The notes under the pieces are model-generated. The model saw only the letters and a list, made by a program, of their open reading frames with translations. It did no database searches and had not been told where the DNA came from. From Brevundimonas sp. PAMC22021 (GTDB lineage Bacteria > Pseudomonadota > Alphaproteobacteria > Caulobacterales > Caulobacteraceae), in contig NZ_CP080376.1 of assembly GCF_019443405.1 (NCBI RefSeq), positions 806,001 to 870,000 of the forward strand: a DNA stretch of 64,000 nt, written 5' to 3'. Position 1 is the first letter of the stretch. Every line of letters starts with the position of its first letter. The position numbers and the translations under genes are program-made. Below, piece by piece: positions 36,000 to 48,051 of the stretch.

Positions 36000-37628
36000 A
36001 TGCTGGGATTGATGCAGGACTGGCCGCTGACGGTCGACAAGATCATCGATCACGCCCGCAACTGGCACGGCGACCGCGAGGTGGTCACGCGCTCCGTCGA
36101 GGGACCGATCGTCCGCACCACCTATGCCGCCATTCATGAGCGCGCCAAGCGCCTGTCGAACGCGCTGAAGGCCTGGGGGATCGAACCTGGCGACCGCGTC
36201 GCCACCCTGGCCTGGAACAGCGCCAACCACATGGAGACCTGGTACGGGATCATGGGCATCGGCGCGGTCTGCCACACTCTGAACCCGCGCCTCTTTCCCG
36301 AACAGCTCGGCTGGATCATCAATCACGCCGAGGACCGGGTCGTCTTTACCGACCTGACCTTCCTGCCGCTGCTGGAGGCGGTGCTGCCGCACTGCCCGAC
36401 GGTCGAGCGGGTGGTCGTCCTGACCGACGCGGCGCACCTGCCGCAGACAAAAATCCCGAGCCTCCAGGACTACGAGAGCGTCTTGGCCGGGCAGTCGGCC
36501 GACTGCGCCTGGGGCGGCTTTGACGAAAACACCGCCTGCGGCCTCTGCTATACCTCCGGCACGACGGGCAATCCGAAGGGCGTGCTCTACTCCCACCGCT
36601 CGAACTTCCTGCACACCTTCATGGCCATGACGGCCACGGTGATGGGGGCGACGCCCAGCGAGGTGATCCTGCCGGTGGTGCCCATGTTCCACGCCAACGC
36701 CTGGGGCATCGCCTTCGCCGGTCCGGCCTCGGGGACCAAGCTGGTCATGCCCGGCGCGCGCATGGACGGCGCGGCGCTGTACGAGCTGATCGAGGGGGAG
36801 GGCGTCACCTTCTCCGCCGCCGTGCCCACCGTGTGGCAGGGCCTGTTCGCGCACATGAAGGCCAACGACCTGCGCTTCTCGACGTTGAAGCGCGTGCTGA
36901 TCGGCGGCTCGGCCTGTCCCGAAAGCCTGATCCGCGGCTTCCAGCAGGACTTCGGCGTCGAGGTCACCCACGCCTGGGGCATGACCGAAACCTCGCCCAT
37001 CGGCACCATCGGCCACCTGCCGCCCGAGATCGCTGGCCTGCCCTATGACGAGCAGATGAAGTGGCGGACCAAGCAGGGCGTGCCGCCGCTGGGCGTCGAA
37101 CTGGCGCTGAAGGACGAAGCCGGTCAGCCGGTCGCCCACGACGGAGAGACTTTTGGTCGGCTGATGGTCAGGGGCCCCATCGTCGCCGCCGGCTACTTCA
37201 AGTCGGACGCCTCCATCCTGGATGATCAGGGCTTCTTCGACACCGGCGACATCGCCACCGTCGATCCGCAAGGCTTCATGCAGATTACCGACCGCGCCAA
37301 GGACGTGATCAAGTCGGGCGGCGAGTGGATTTCCTCCATCGAGATCGAGAACATCGCGGTCGGCCATCCCAAGGTCGAACTGGCGGCCGTGATCGGCGCC
37401 CCGCACGCCAAGTGGGACGAACGCCCCGTGCTGATCATCAAGCTCAAGCCCGGCGAGACGCTGAACAAGGCCGAACACCTCGATCACCTGCGCGGCAGGA
37501 TTGCCAAATGGTGGATGCCCGACGACGTGGTCCAGGCCGAGGACATCCCGCTGGGCGCCACCGGCAAGATCGACAAGAAGCTGTTGCGCGAGCGGATGAA
37601 GGACTACCGTCTGCCCGAATCCGCCTGA
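36000..37628 (+). CDS. Acyl-CoA synthetase (AMP-forming, fatty acid-CoA ligase family)
   Basis: A 542-residue ANL-superfamily enzyme that activates a carboxylic acid via an acyl-adenylate. Motif A3 [11 protein letters not shown] is at 184-194, A5 is [10 protein letters not shown]7/A8 is [34 protein letters not shown], and the catalytic Lys523 lies in GATGKIDKK. It most resembles medium/long-chain and 3-methylthiopropionyl-CoA-ligase-like enzymes. The acid used cannot be told from sequence. The next gene starts 26 nt downstream. Confidence 0.88.
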   Translation: MLGLMQDWPLTVDKIIDHARNWHGDREVVTRSVEGPIVRTTYAAIHERAKRLSNALKAWGIEPGDRVATLAWNSANHMETWYGIMGIGAVCHTLNPRLFPEQLGWIINHAEDRVVFTDLTFLPLLEAVLPHCPTVERVVVLTDAAHLPQTKIPSLQDYESVLAGQSADCAWGGFDENTACGLCYTSGTTGNPKGVLYSHRSNFLHTFMAMTATVMGATPSEVILPVVPMFHANAWGIAFAGPASGTKLVMPGARMDGAALYELIEGEGVTFSAAVPTVWQGLFAHMKANDLRFSTLKRVLIGGSACPESLIRGFQQDFGVEVTHAWGMTETSPIGTIGHLPPEIAGLPYDEQMKWRTKQGVPPLGVELALKDEAGQPVAHDGETFGRLMVRGPIVAAGYFKSDASILDDQGFFDTGDIATVDPQGFMQITDRAKDVIKSGGEWISSIEIENIAVGHPKVELAAVIGAPHAKWDERPVLIIKLKPGETLNKAEHLDHLRGRIAKWWMPDDVVQAEDIPLGATGKIDKKLLRERMKDYRLPESA

Positions 37629-37654
37629 CGGCGTCCGCAAGCAGGGGAGGGCCG

Positions 37655-38356
37655 ATGCCCGCGACCGCGCCGTCCACGAACCCGGCTCGCCAGCGGCTCG
37701 CCGCGCACCTGATGACGCCGCTGGTTGCGCTGTCCGTGGCCGCGCCTCTGCTGGTGCTGGTCGCGGTGTTGCTGGTCCGGCTGGGCGTCGTCGATCTTGC
37801 CTTCGGCCATGACCTGCTGACGTGGCGCGTCGCGCGCATGCTCGCCTGGATCGGCCTGGCGGCGGGGCTGATCGCGGCGGTCGCAGCGCTCACCTCGCGC
37901 ACGCGGGTTCTGCCCGCCGCTGCGGCTCTCTGCATCGCCGGGGCGACCGTCGGGGCCTTTGGCTTTCAGGCCAGCCGCTTCGACCGCGACTGGCCGCTGG
38001 ACGTCGCCACCAACACCGAAGAGGCCCCGGGCTTCTCGGCCCTGGCCGGGTTCCACAGGGACGAGGCCGCCACGGCCGACGCCGCGTCGTGCTCCACGGC
38101 CGCAGCCATCCCCAGCCAGCTGGCGGCCCAAACCGCGGGCGGCGCCCTGGTCGATGCGGGCTTTCCGGTGGTTCGCGCCGCCGCCTTTCAAGTCGAGGGC
38201 GTGCACGAGGCCGCCTGGTTCGGCCGCGCCTTTGACGCCGTCATCCGCATCCGCCCCGGTCGAACCGACATACGCGTGGCCGCGCGCGGCGATCGCCCCG
38301 ACGGCGGCGCGACCTGCCGCCTGGCCGCCAAGATCGCCGCCAATCTGCGTCCCTGA
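37655..38356 (+). CDS. DUF1499 domain membrane protein
   Basis: A 233-residue protein with three N-terminal hydrophobic helices (about 20-45, 58-78 and 85-100) and a C-terminal DUF1499 domain outside the membrane (FDRDWPLDVATNTEEAPGFS to the end). The function of DUF1499 is not known. ATG 37655 is preceded by gggagg; the frame is open further upstream inside the synthetase gene but in a different frame from it. The stop is 3 nt from the end of the convergent gene. Confidence 0.8.
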   Translation: MPATAPSTNPARQRLAAHLMTPLVALSVAAPLLVLVAVLLVRLGVVDLAFGHDLLTWRVARMLAWIGLAAGLIAAVAALTSRTRVLPAAAALCIAGATVGAFGFQASRFDRDWPLDVATNTEEAPGFSALAGFHRDEAATADAASCSTAAAIPSQLAAQTAGGALVDAGFPVVRAAAFQVEGVHEAAWFGRAFDAVIRIRPGRTDIRVAARGDRPDGGATCRLAAKIAANLRP

Positions 38357-38359
38357 CGA

Positions 38360-39262
38360 TCAGCCCAGCCTGAAGCGCGCCTCCGCCACCGGCGCCGGAT
38401 CAGCCGTCACCCGCCCTTCGCGGCACAGCTTGACCAGGTGCGCCAGCACCGACAGCGCCGCCGCCGGCCACAACCGCTTGTCCACCCCGACATAGAGGCG
38501 CGGCAGCATCTGCTCGATCGTCTCGTCCCCCGCCGCCAGCCGCTTCAGCACCTGCGCTTCGCGTCGCGTCCGATGCTCGCGATAAGCCAAAAGGAACGGC
38601 CCCGGCTCGGTGATCGGCGCGCCGTGCGTTGGGTACAACGTCGAAAACCCCCGCGCGATCACCGCATCCAGGCTCTGCATATAGTCGGCCATGTCCCCGT
38701 CCGGCGGCGCCACGACGGTGGTGGCCCAGCCCATCACATGGTCGCCGCAGAACAGGGCGTTCTCCTCGCGCAGCACAAAGGCCATGTGGTTCGACGCATG
38801 CCCCGGCGTCGCCATCGCTTCAAGCGTCCAGCCGTCGCCTTCGATCACCTCGCCGCCGACCAGCACCTCATCGGGGACGAAAGCCGGGGCCTCATCCTCG
38901 TCGGCACCTCCCGACGCGTGAGTCTCCCTGACGGGCGATCGCATCGCCAGCACCCTGGCCCCCGTCGCTTCGGCAAAAGGCCTCGCCAGCGGCGCATGAT
39001 CCCGATGCGTATGCGTCACCAGCACATGGCTAACGACCCGCCCATCAACTGTTCTGAGCAGCGCCTGCAGATGCCCCTCGTCCAGCGGCCCCGGATCGAT
39101 CACCGCCACCGACGCCCCCGGCTCATCCCGCCCCACGATGTAGGTCCCGGTGCCCTTAAAGGTGAAAGGCCCCGGATTGTCGGCGATCACCCGCTCGATC
39201 AGCGGCGTCAGACGATCGGCGTGGCCGTAGGCGAAGGGGAAGTCGCGCACAAAGGGAATCAA
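38360..39262 (-). CDS. Metallo-beta-lactamase-fold hydrolase (LACTB2-like)
   Basis: A 300-residue MBL-fold protein. The dinuclear zinc motif THTHRDH gives His84, His86, Asp88 and His89; further ligands are the His in ATPGHASNH and Asp in FCGDHVMGW. A C-terminal helical domain (EHRTRREAQVLKRLAAGDETIEQML) matches the winged-helix extension of LACTB2-type proteins, some of which are RNases, though glyoxalase-II-like thioesterases are similar. The substrate is unknown. It diverges from the Oar-like receptor gene across a 394-nt spacer. Confidence 0.82.
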   Translation of the reverse strand: MIPFVRDFPFAYGHADRLTPLIERVIADNPGPFTFKGTGTYIVGRDEPGASVAVIDPGPLDEGHLQALLRTVDGRVVSHVLVTHTHRDHAPLARPFAEATGARVLAMRSPVRETHASGGADEDEAPAFVPDEVLVGGEVIEGDGWTLEAMATPGHASNHMAFVLREENALFCGDHVMGWATTVVAPPDGDMADYMQSLDAVIARGFSTLYPTHGAPITEPGPFLLAYREHRTRREAQVLKRLAAGDETIEQMLPRLYVGVDKRLWPAAALSVLAHLVKLCREGRVTADPAPVAEARFRLG

Positions 39263-39656
39263 GCCGCCGGGTCCTGTTCGTTCGCTGACGCCGCAGGTCG
39301 CATATCAGCCGCGAGGGGTTCCCGCACTGCCGCACAGGCGGCAGACCGCCCCCTGTACGGCAGGGATCGGCGAGGCATCGACATGCATTGCAATAGGCAA
39401 GTGCGCAACGATCTTGCTGCGCTTCAGCCGAAATTGTTGGTTTCAACCACCTCGCCGCCTGAAAAACATATGACTGTTTCGCGTCACGACTGTGGCTCAA
39501 CTGAGACAGTCGTTAGCGCGCGTCATTACCTGTCCGCAATCCGGATGGACGCGGTGGCGTGGACACATATTGTCGCATCCAATCTGCGCGCATTTGGGGG
39601 CGCGGAGCATGACCTGCATCGGCGAGAACTCGCCGACCACTCAGGAGGATGCCGTT
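39263..39656 (+). promoter_or_regulatory. Regulatory spacer before the Oar-like receptor
   Basis: This 394-nt spacer has no convincing gene. It holds an inverted repeat, cgactgt (39487-39493) / acagtcg (39506-39512), with 12 nt between arms, which could be an operator. A strong ribosome-binding site, aggagga at 39643-39649, serves the TTG start of the receptor. The stretch around 39430-39560 is more AT-rich than its surroundings and probably contains the promoter. Confidence 0.5.
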
Positions 39657-42600
39657 TTGACTATTCAAACCATTCGTGAGCGCCTGCTGGCCTCCACGAT
39701 GATCGGTGGCGTGGCCTTGGCGGCGGCCGTCGCGCTGCCGGCAGCCGCGGTGCTGGTCGCGCCGACGACGGCTGCGGCACAGGACTTCACTTCCGGCGCT
39801 ATCCAGGGTGAGGTTACGAACACCGCAGGCCAGCCCGTGGTCGGCGCAACCGTGACTGTCTCGCAGAACGAGCGGGCTTTTACCCGAACAACGACAACCA
39901 ACGAGCGCGGCAATTTCCGCGTGGCCGGTGCGCCCGTGGGTAACTACACCGTCACGATCTCCGGGCCTGGTATCGACACCTACACCGACAGCAACGTCTC
40001 GATCCTGCTCGGTTCCACGCGGGATTATGGCTTCACCGTCAGTCAGGCTGGTGCGGCGGGCGAGGCGCTGGACGACATTGTTGTCGTCGGGACACGCGCT
40101 GCTCGGGTTGACTTCGATCGCACCACCACCGGGATCAACCTCGACGTGCAGGAGACGTTCGATCGGCTTCCGACTTCCCGCAACATCGCAGCCATCCAGC
40201 TTCTGGCGCCGGGGACGACTCCTGGCGACAGCGCCTTTGGCAACGAAGTGTCGATCAACGGCTCTTCGGTCGCCGAGAACGTCTTCTACCTTAACGGTAT
40301 GAACATCACCAATTTCCGCACGCTGTTGGGCGGAAACACGGTGCCCTTCACCTTCTATCAGCAAGTTGACGTGAAGACCGGTGGCTTCCAGGCAGAATTC
40401 GGCCGCAACACCGGCGGCGCGGTGATCGCAACTAGCCGGTCCGGCGGAGATGAGTTCCACGGGGGTGTTGACGTCTACTGGGGACCTGACGAGCTGCGCG
40501 AGCAGGTTCCAGATACGACCTTCATCAACGCAGACAACTCTGTCAGCGTCACACCGAATGATCTGGATGTCCGTGACAGCCTAGATGCCAACGTCTGGTT
40601 GTCAGGGCCGCTGTGGAAGGAGCACGCGTATTTCTTCGGCTTCTACAACTATCGAGACAACTCTCAGGAAGATACGGGCTCGTCGGGCACGCTGACCCGA
40701 ACGACGTTCGACGACCCCTTCTACGGCGGTAAGCTCGATCTATATCTGAACCCAGATCACCGTCTGGAGATCACGTATTTCAACGACGATCAGTCTAATG
40801 AGACCACCCAACTGCTGTCTGGAGCCACGGAGCCGTCGAGGACCTTCAACGAGTCCGGCGGTGAAACTTCGATCTTCCAGTACACCGGCAACTTTACGGA
40901 CTGGTTGACGATCTCGGCTCTTTACGGCTCCAACAAGTTCAACCAGACCATCGCCGGGTCAGCTGATTCCGAACCAAGCGTGATAGGCTTCGCTGGCCAA
41001 GGTACACTTCGCGGTAACCCTGCGCAGTTGATCGAGGCTGGTCAGGACGAGCGTAAGCTGTATCGCCTTGATGCCGATGTCTACGTCACGAACTTCTTCG
41101 GCGACCACCACTTCCGGATCGGCGCCGACCGCGAAGATCTGACGACGACGAGCGTCACGAGCTTCTCCGGCGGCATCCAATATGTGTACCGCGGACCCGC
41201 GACCACCACTCAGGTCGGCGGCCTCGTGCCGGCGAACACGCCTTACGTTCGCGTGCGTGACATCCGCCGTGGCGGATCGTTCGATATCGAACAGACCGCC
41301 TTCTACATCCAGGATGCCTGGGATGTGACCGATCGCCTGTCACTGCAACTCGGCGTGCGCGCGGAGAAGTTCGACAACAAGGATGACACCGGCGCAACCT
41401 TCGCCGCCACGGATTACGACATCTCGCCGCGCATCGGGGCGACCTATGACCTCTTCGGGGATCAGAGCACCCGCCTGTCGGCATTCTACGGCCGGTATTA
41501 CATTCCAATCGCCGGCAACACGAACCTGCGCCTGGCGGGCGCCGAGCTCTTCACGGACACCTACTACCTATATAACAGCGTCGGCGGCCTTACCCTCAAT
41601 CCGGGTGAGACACAGGCTCAGCTGATCCTCCGGTGTGCTCAGGATCGGTCAAATACCTGCGCGCCCGGACTCGCCGCGACTCCGTTGCAGACGATTGTCA
41701 ACTCGAACGGTGAACGCTCTGCTGCAACATCGCTGGTCTCGCAGAACCTGGATGCGCAGAACCAGGACGAGTTCATCGTCGGCATCACGCATCAGCTCGA
41801 AAGCGGCTGGCGCTTCTCCGCGAACGCCACGTATCGCGAGTTGAACGCCGTGATGGAGGACTACGACACGTCCTTTATCATTGACGATTACTGTGCGTCC
41901 GTCGGCATCACGCCTGCAAACTGCGGCGCCATCAACAACGCTGGCGAATACGTCCTGCTCAACCCGGGTAAGGATCTTGTCATCACCCCGGATGCGACCA
42001 GCTTCCCGGCGCTGGCAGGCCAGACCATCACGATCCCCGCCGCGATCCTGGATATCCCGGAAGCCGAGCGGACCTATCAAGCGCTCGAACTGTCCTTTGA
42101 ACGTCCGTGGGATGGCAAGTGGGCGCTTCAAGGCTCGGTGGTGCTTTCCGAGTCGGAGGGCAACATCGAGGGCGGCGTGAAGTCGGATAACGGCCAGGAC
42201 GACACCGGGTTGACTCAGGACTTCGATGAGCCGGGCTGGACCGATGGTTCTTTCGGCTTCCTGCCCAACCACCGTGGCCAGACCTTCAAACTCTTCGGCT
42301 CGTATGCTCTGACGGACGACATCACACTGGGCGCCAACATCTTCGTCCAGTCGCCCCGCCATTACGGCTGCATCGGCTCCTACCCGTTCGATGACGGTCG
42401 GGCGCAACCCGCTACAATCACAGCGAACTACTGTGTTCGTGGAGCGACAAGCGTGCTGACTCCCCGCGGCAGCCAGTTCTCTGGTCAGTGGAACAAGAGG
42501 ATCGATGCGTCTGTTGCGTGGAACATTCCGACATCCATGGCGGGGCGGCTCCAGTTGCGCGCAGACGTCTTCAACCTGTTCGATTTCCAGGGCGCTGCTG

Positions 42601-42713
42601 ACTATGACGAGGTGGGTGATCTGAGCGCGGGCACCGCCAGCCCGAACTACAAAAACATCATCTCCTACCAGGCCCCCCGTAACATTCGCCTGGGCCTCTC
42701 CTACCAGTTCTGA
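39657..42713 (+). CDS. Oar-like TonB-dependent receptor with carboxypeptidase-regulatory-like domain
   Basis: A 1018-residue outer-membrane protein. A signal peptide (LLASTMIGGVALAAAVALPAAAVL...AAA) precedes a carboxypeptidase-regulatory-like beta-sandwich (GAIQGEVTNTAGQPVVGATV, FRVAGAPVGNYTV), a TonB-box-like DDIVVVGTR, a plug (SINGSSVAENVFYLNG, FGRNTGGAVIA), and a long barrel ending LGLSYQF. Oar proteins take up or adhere to large substrates such as peptides. The start is TTG at 39657, 7 nt after aggagga; upstream codons give no signal peptide. GC content is visibly lower than in neighbours (43% at 40741-40800). A UUCG-loop terminator follows. Confidence 0.87.
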   Translation: MTIQTIRERLLASTMIGGVALAAAVALPAAAVLVAPTTAAAQDFTSGAIQGEVTNTAGQPVVGATVTVSQNERAFTRTTTTNERGNFRVAGAPVGNYTVTISGPGIDTYTDSNVSILLGSTRDYGFTVSQAGAAGEALDDIVVVGTRAARVDFDRTTTGINLDVQETFDRLPTSRNIAAIQLLAPGTTPGDSAFGNEVSINGSSVAENVFYLNGMNITNFRTLLGGNTVPFTFYQQVDVKTGGFQAEFGRNTGGAVIATSRSGGDEFHGGVDVYWGPDELREQVPDTTFINADNSVSVTPNDLDVRDSLDANVWLSGPLWKEHAYFFGFYNYRDNSQEDTGSSGTLTRTTFDDPFYGGKLDLYLNPDHRLEITYFNDDQSNETTQLLSGATEPSRTFNESGGETSIFQYTGNFTDWLTISALYGSNKFNQTIAGSADSEPSVIGFAGQGTLRGNPAQLIEAGQDERKLYRLDADVYVTNFFGDHHFRIGADREDLTTTSVTSFSGGIQYVYRGPATTTQVGGLVPANTPYVRVRDIRRGGSFDIEQTAFYIQDAWDVTDRLSLQLGVRAEKFDNKDDTGATFAATDYDISPRIGATYDLFGDQSTRLSAFYGRYYIPIAGNTNLRLAGAELFTDTYYLYNSVGGLTLNPGETQAQLILRCAQDRSNTCAPGLAATPLQTIVNSNGERSAATSLVSQNLDAQNQDEFIVGITHQLESGWRFSANATYRELNAVMEDYDTSFIIDDYCASVGITPANCGAINNAGEYVLLNPGKDLVITPDATSFPALAGQTITIPAAILDIPEAERTYQALELSFERPWDGKWALQGSVVLSESEGNIEGGVKSDNGQDDTGLTQDFDEPGWTDGSFGFLPNHRGQTFKLFGSYALTDDITLGANIFVQSPRHYGCIGSYPFDDGRAQPATITANYCVRGATSVLTPRGSQFSGQWNKRIDASVAWNIPTSMAGRLQLRADVFNLFDFQGAADYDEVGDLSAGTASPNYKNIISYQAPRNIRLGLSYQF

Positions 42714-42740
42714 TCTGATAGAGTTGGACCTAACAGGAAC

Positions 42741-42773
42741 GGCGGCGGGCTTCGGTCCGCCGCCTTTTTCTTT
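42741..42773 (+). terminator. Rho-independent terminator of the Oar-like receptor gene
   Basis: Stem ggcggcgg (42741-42748) / ccgccgcc (42757-42764), extended by a G-U and a C-G pair onto a TTCG tetraloop (42751-42754) and followed by tttttcttt. Confidence 0.9.
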
Positions 42774-42850
42774 GCGCCGAACAATGGCCACAGGGATCGG
42801 GGAGCTTGGCTGTGCGTTAGCGCGTCCCAGGATCAACAATGGAAGCTTCC

Positions 42851-43429
42851 ATGCGTCTGTTCTCAGCCACCCTTGCCCTTGTCAGCGTTCTGAGCGCGCC
42901 CGCTTGGGCGCAGGAGACGGATGGGCCGATCGCGACGGCTACGGCACGGGGCGAGGCGACCGATTCGGTGCGGTTGCGTGAGGCGCTGGCCTATTCCAAT
43001 CCGCTGCCGACGGGCGCGCCGACGGCGGACTATCCGCTGGTGGCGTGGTGCGATGCGCTGGTGACCGGCCATGCGGATCTGGGCGAGACCCTGACCAACC
43101 GGTCGGCGGAGGATACGGAGCTGGTGCGGTTGGGCCGTCTGGAGGCGCAGGATTTCCGGGGCGCCCTGGCGGCGGCGGAACCGCGTCAGAGTGCGGCGGC
43201 GAAGGCCGAGGCGCGGGCGGCCGCGGCGGCCGCCAAGGCCAAGTGGGCGCCGCTGCTGACGCAGACCGACGAGCGGGTGCGCAGCGAATCCTTTGGCCTG
43301 TTCTTCGGCCTGCCGGGCCGGTGCGAGCATGCGGCGCGCCGCATCCGCGACAACATCACCACGCCGCCCGCGACGCCCGCCGACGTGGGCCTGCGCGAGG
43401 CGCCGGCCTCGGAGGCGCCCGCGTCCTGA
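42851..43429 (+). CDS. Exported Ala-rich hypothetical protein
   Basis: A 192-residue protein not recognised by family. It starts with a clear signal peptide (MRLFSATLALVSVLSAPAWAQ). The mature part has two cysteines (VAWCDAL, GRCEHAA) that could form a disulfide, an Ala/Lys/Arg-rich predicted helix (around 118-140, AAAKAEARAAAAAAKAK), and a Pro/Ala tail. ATG 42851 is preferred to ATG 42839 because it begins the signal peptide. It stands between the receptor terminator and the convergent metH gene, from which it is 9 nt distant. Confidence 0.65.
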   Translation: MRLFSATLALVSVLSAPAWAQETDGPIATATARGEATDSVRLREALAYSNPLPTGAPTADYPLVAWCDALVTGHADLGETLTNRSAEDTELVRLGRLEAQDFRGALAAAEPRQSAAAKAEARAAAAAAKAKWAPLLTQTDERVRSESFGLFFGLPGRCEHAARRIRDNITTPPATPADVGLREAPASEAPAS

Positions 43430-43438
43430 CCGTGGGGC

Positions 43439-46104
<2,666 letters not shown>

Positions 46105-46105
<1 letters not shown>

Positions 46106-46797
46106 CAGGCGTAGGCCACCCAGCCGTGCCAGTTCATGGCATGATAAAAGTGTTCGATGTCGGCGAAGCCGGCTTCGGTCAGCAGGGTCTCGTCGCGAGC
46201 AGCCGTCACCAGCCCGGGATTGCCGCGATGGCTGGCCCGGGCGTTCTTCAGCGTCTCGGCGTCGACGCCGTTGGCCGCAGCGAAGGCGACGTAGCGGTCC
46301 ATGTTGCGGTCGAACAGCGGACTGTCCGCACTGTCGCAGCGATCAACCAGAACGAAAGGCGCACCCGGCTTTATACGTCGACGAATCTGCTTCAGCGTCT
46401 CCAGCTTCGAGCCGTCGTCAGGCAGGATGCCGAGCACCAGGATCAAGGTGGCGCCGTCGAACGGACCCTCGGGCGCGGCTTCCACGCCGCCCTCGATCAG
46501 CTCGACCCGCCGCATGGTCTCGTCGCCCAGGATGTGGCGGGCGAGGTCCAGCATCTTCGCCGCCGGATCAACGCCGGTGAAGCGCCAGCCCGGTCCGGCC
46601 TTCGCCAGCGCCTGGGTGTCCATGCCGCCGCCGGCGCCGACGACCAGAACATGGCCATCGTCGGGCACGCGCTCGCCCAGCAGGACGCCCGCCATCTGCA
46701 GCACGCCGGGCTGGCCGGGCATGAAGGCGCGCGGGCCCTTTTCGACGTATCTGGCGACAAAGTCGGCGTCGGCGAAATTGAAGGCGGGCTTGCTCAC
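46105..46797 (-). CDS. Class I SAM-dependent methyltransferase embedded between the two metH genes
   Basis: A 230-residue protein with SAM-binding motif [16 protein letters not shown], acidic [12 protein letters not shown] and [22 protein letters not shown] at 46797 overlaps the TGA of the upstream metH gene (GTGA), and its own TGA overlaps the next ATG (TGATG), so it is translationally coupled on both sides. It is related to the class I methyltransferases that follow rounds of SAM/SAH metabolism, but no acceptor is identifiable. Its position suggests a role in methionine/SAM metabolism or in cobalamin-enzyme function; this is inference. Confidence 0.8.
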
Positions 46798-47876
46798 GCC
46801 ACCATCTCGAACGGCTCGAGACCGGACAGGCGCAGGGCGACTGGTCGTTCCGGAATGGCTCTCGGCGTCACGCCCGCCACTTCCTCGGCGACGTGCTTGA
46901 TGTGGTCGGGCGTCGTGCCGCAGCAGCCGCCGACGATGTTGACCAAGCCGGAGGCGGCCCATTCCTCGATGAAATGGGCCGTCTCGTGGGGTTGCTCGTC
47001 ATACTGGCCCATGGCGTTGGGCAGGCCAGCATTGGGATAGGCCGCGACCAGGGTGTCGGCGACGCGGCTCAGCTCCGCAATGAACGGGCGCATCAGGTCG
47101 GCCCCGAGCGCGCAGTTGAAGCCGACGGCGAACGGTTTGGCGTGGCGGACGCTGTTCCAGAAGGCCTCGGCCGTCTGGCCCGACAGGGTGCGGCCCGAGC
47201 GGTCGGTGATGGTGCCCGAAATCCAGATCGGCAGGGCATCCATGCCCTCGTCTTCCAGGTCCTTGATCGCCTTGATCGCGGCCTTGCAGTTCAGCGTGTC
47301 GGTGATGGTCTCGATCAGGTAGAGGTGGACCCCGCCCTCGTTCAGCGCCCGGACCTGATGGCGATAGGCGTCATAGACCTGGTCGAAGGTGACTAGGCGC
47401 GCGCCGGGGTCGTTCACGTCCGACGACATCGACAGCATCTTGTTCAGCGGCCCGATCGAACCGGCGGCGAAACGGGGCTTGTGCGGTTCCTTTTCCGTCC
47501 AGCGGTCGGCGGCGGCGCGGGCCAGTTTCGCGCCCTCCAGATTGATGTCCCAGACGGACTGGGCGTCCAGGCGATAGTCCTCCTGGGCGATGGTGGTGGC
47601 CGAGAAGGTGTTGGTCTCGGAGATGTCGGCGCCGGCCGCGAAATACTGGTCGTGCAGGCCGGCGACGATGTCGGGCCGCGTGATGCAGAGGATGTCGTTG
47701 TTCCCCTTCATCTGGCGCCTTTCGTCATAGCCGTTCGCCGCCACGAACCGGTCCCCCTGAAAGTCAGCCTCCGACAGGTCCCGTCGCTGGATCATCACGC
47801 CCCAGCTGCCGTCCAGCACCAGGATGCGTTCCCTGGCCGCTGCATGCAGGGCGGCGATGCGTTCTGCGCGGGTCAT
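46794..47876 (-). CDS. metH: Methionine synthase, N-terminal part (homocysteine S-methyltransferase domain)
   Basis: The homocysteine-binding domain of MetH as a 360-residue separate protein. The zinc-binding cysteines are Cys254 (VGFNCALG) and Cys318/Cys319 (VGGCCGTTPDH). The N-terminus ILVLDGSWGVMIQRRDL and GADISETNTFSAT are typical of MetH. ATG 47876, preceded by ggag, is chosen over a long upstream extension that would read through the palindromic repeat. It should act with the C-terminal half to transfer a methyl group from methylcobalamin to homocysteine. Confidence 0.93.
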   Translation of the reverse strand: MTRAERIAALHAAARERILVLDGSWGVMIQRRDLSEADFQGDRFVAANGYDERRQMKGNNDILCITRPDIVAGLHDQYFAAGADISETNTFSATTIAQEDYRLDAQSVWDINLEGAKLARAAADRWTEKEPHKPRFAAGSIGPLNKMLSMSSDVNDPGARLVTFDQVYDAYRHQVRALNEGGVHLYLIETITDTLNCKAAIKAIKDLEDEGMDALPIWISGTITDRSGRTLSGQTAEAFWNSVRHAKPFAVGFNCALGADLMRPFIAELSRVADTLVAAYPNAGLPNAMGQYDEQPHETAHFIEEWAASGLVNIVGGCCGTTPDHIKHVAEEVAGVTPRAIPERPVALRLSGLEPFEMVA

Positions 47877-47901
47877 GCAAAGGCTCCAGCAGCAGGAAGG
47901 G

Positions 47902-48036
47902 ACCCCTCCGTCTCGACGCTGGCGAGTCGATCCACCTCCCCATTTGCGATGCAAACAGGGAGGAGAGCGTTTCTCCTCCCTGTCGCGAAGCGATGGGGAG
48001 GTGGCGCGGCGCGGCTTTGCGCCGTGACGGAGGGGT
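47902..48036. repeat. Family B nested palindrome between metF and metH
   Basis: Three nested pairs: acccctccgtc (47902) / gacggaggggt (48026), ccacctcccca / tggggaggtgg, and cagggaggaga / tctcctccctg, giving a long potential hairpin of about 135 nt. It lies inside the metF-metH transcript and could adjust mRNA stability or expression of the downstream genes. A related copy is at 54661-54722. Confidence 0.8.
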
Positions 48037-48051
48037 GCGGCCGCGGGCTGA

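Noticed and set aside
39490..39510. Possible Pho box before the Oar-like receptor (ctgtggc / ctgagac)
   Set aside because: Half-sites match only 4/7 each; kept only as an inverted repeat observation.
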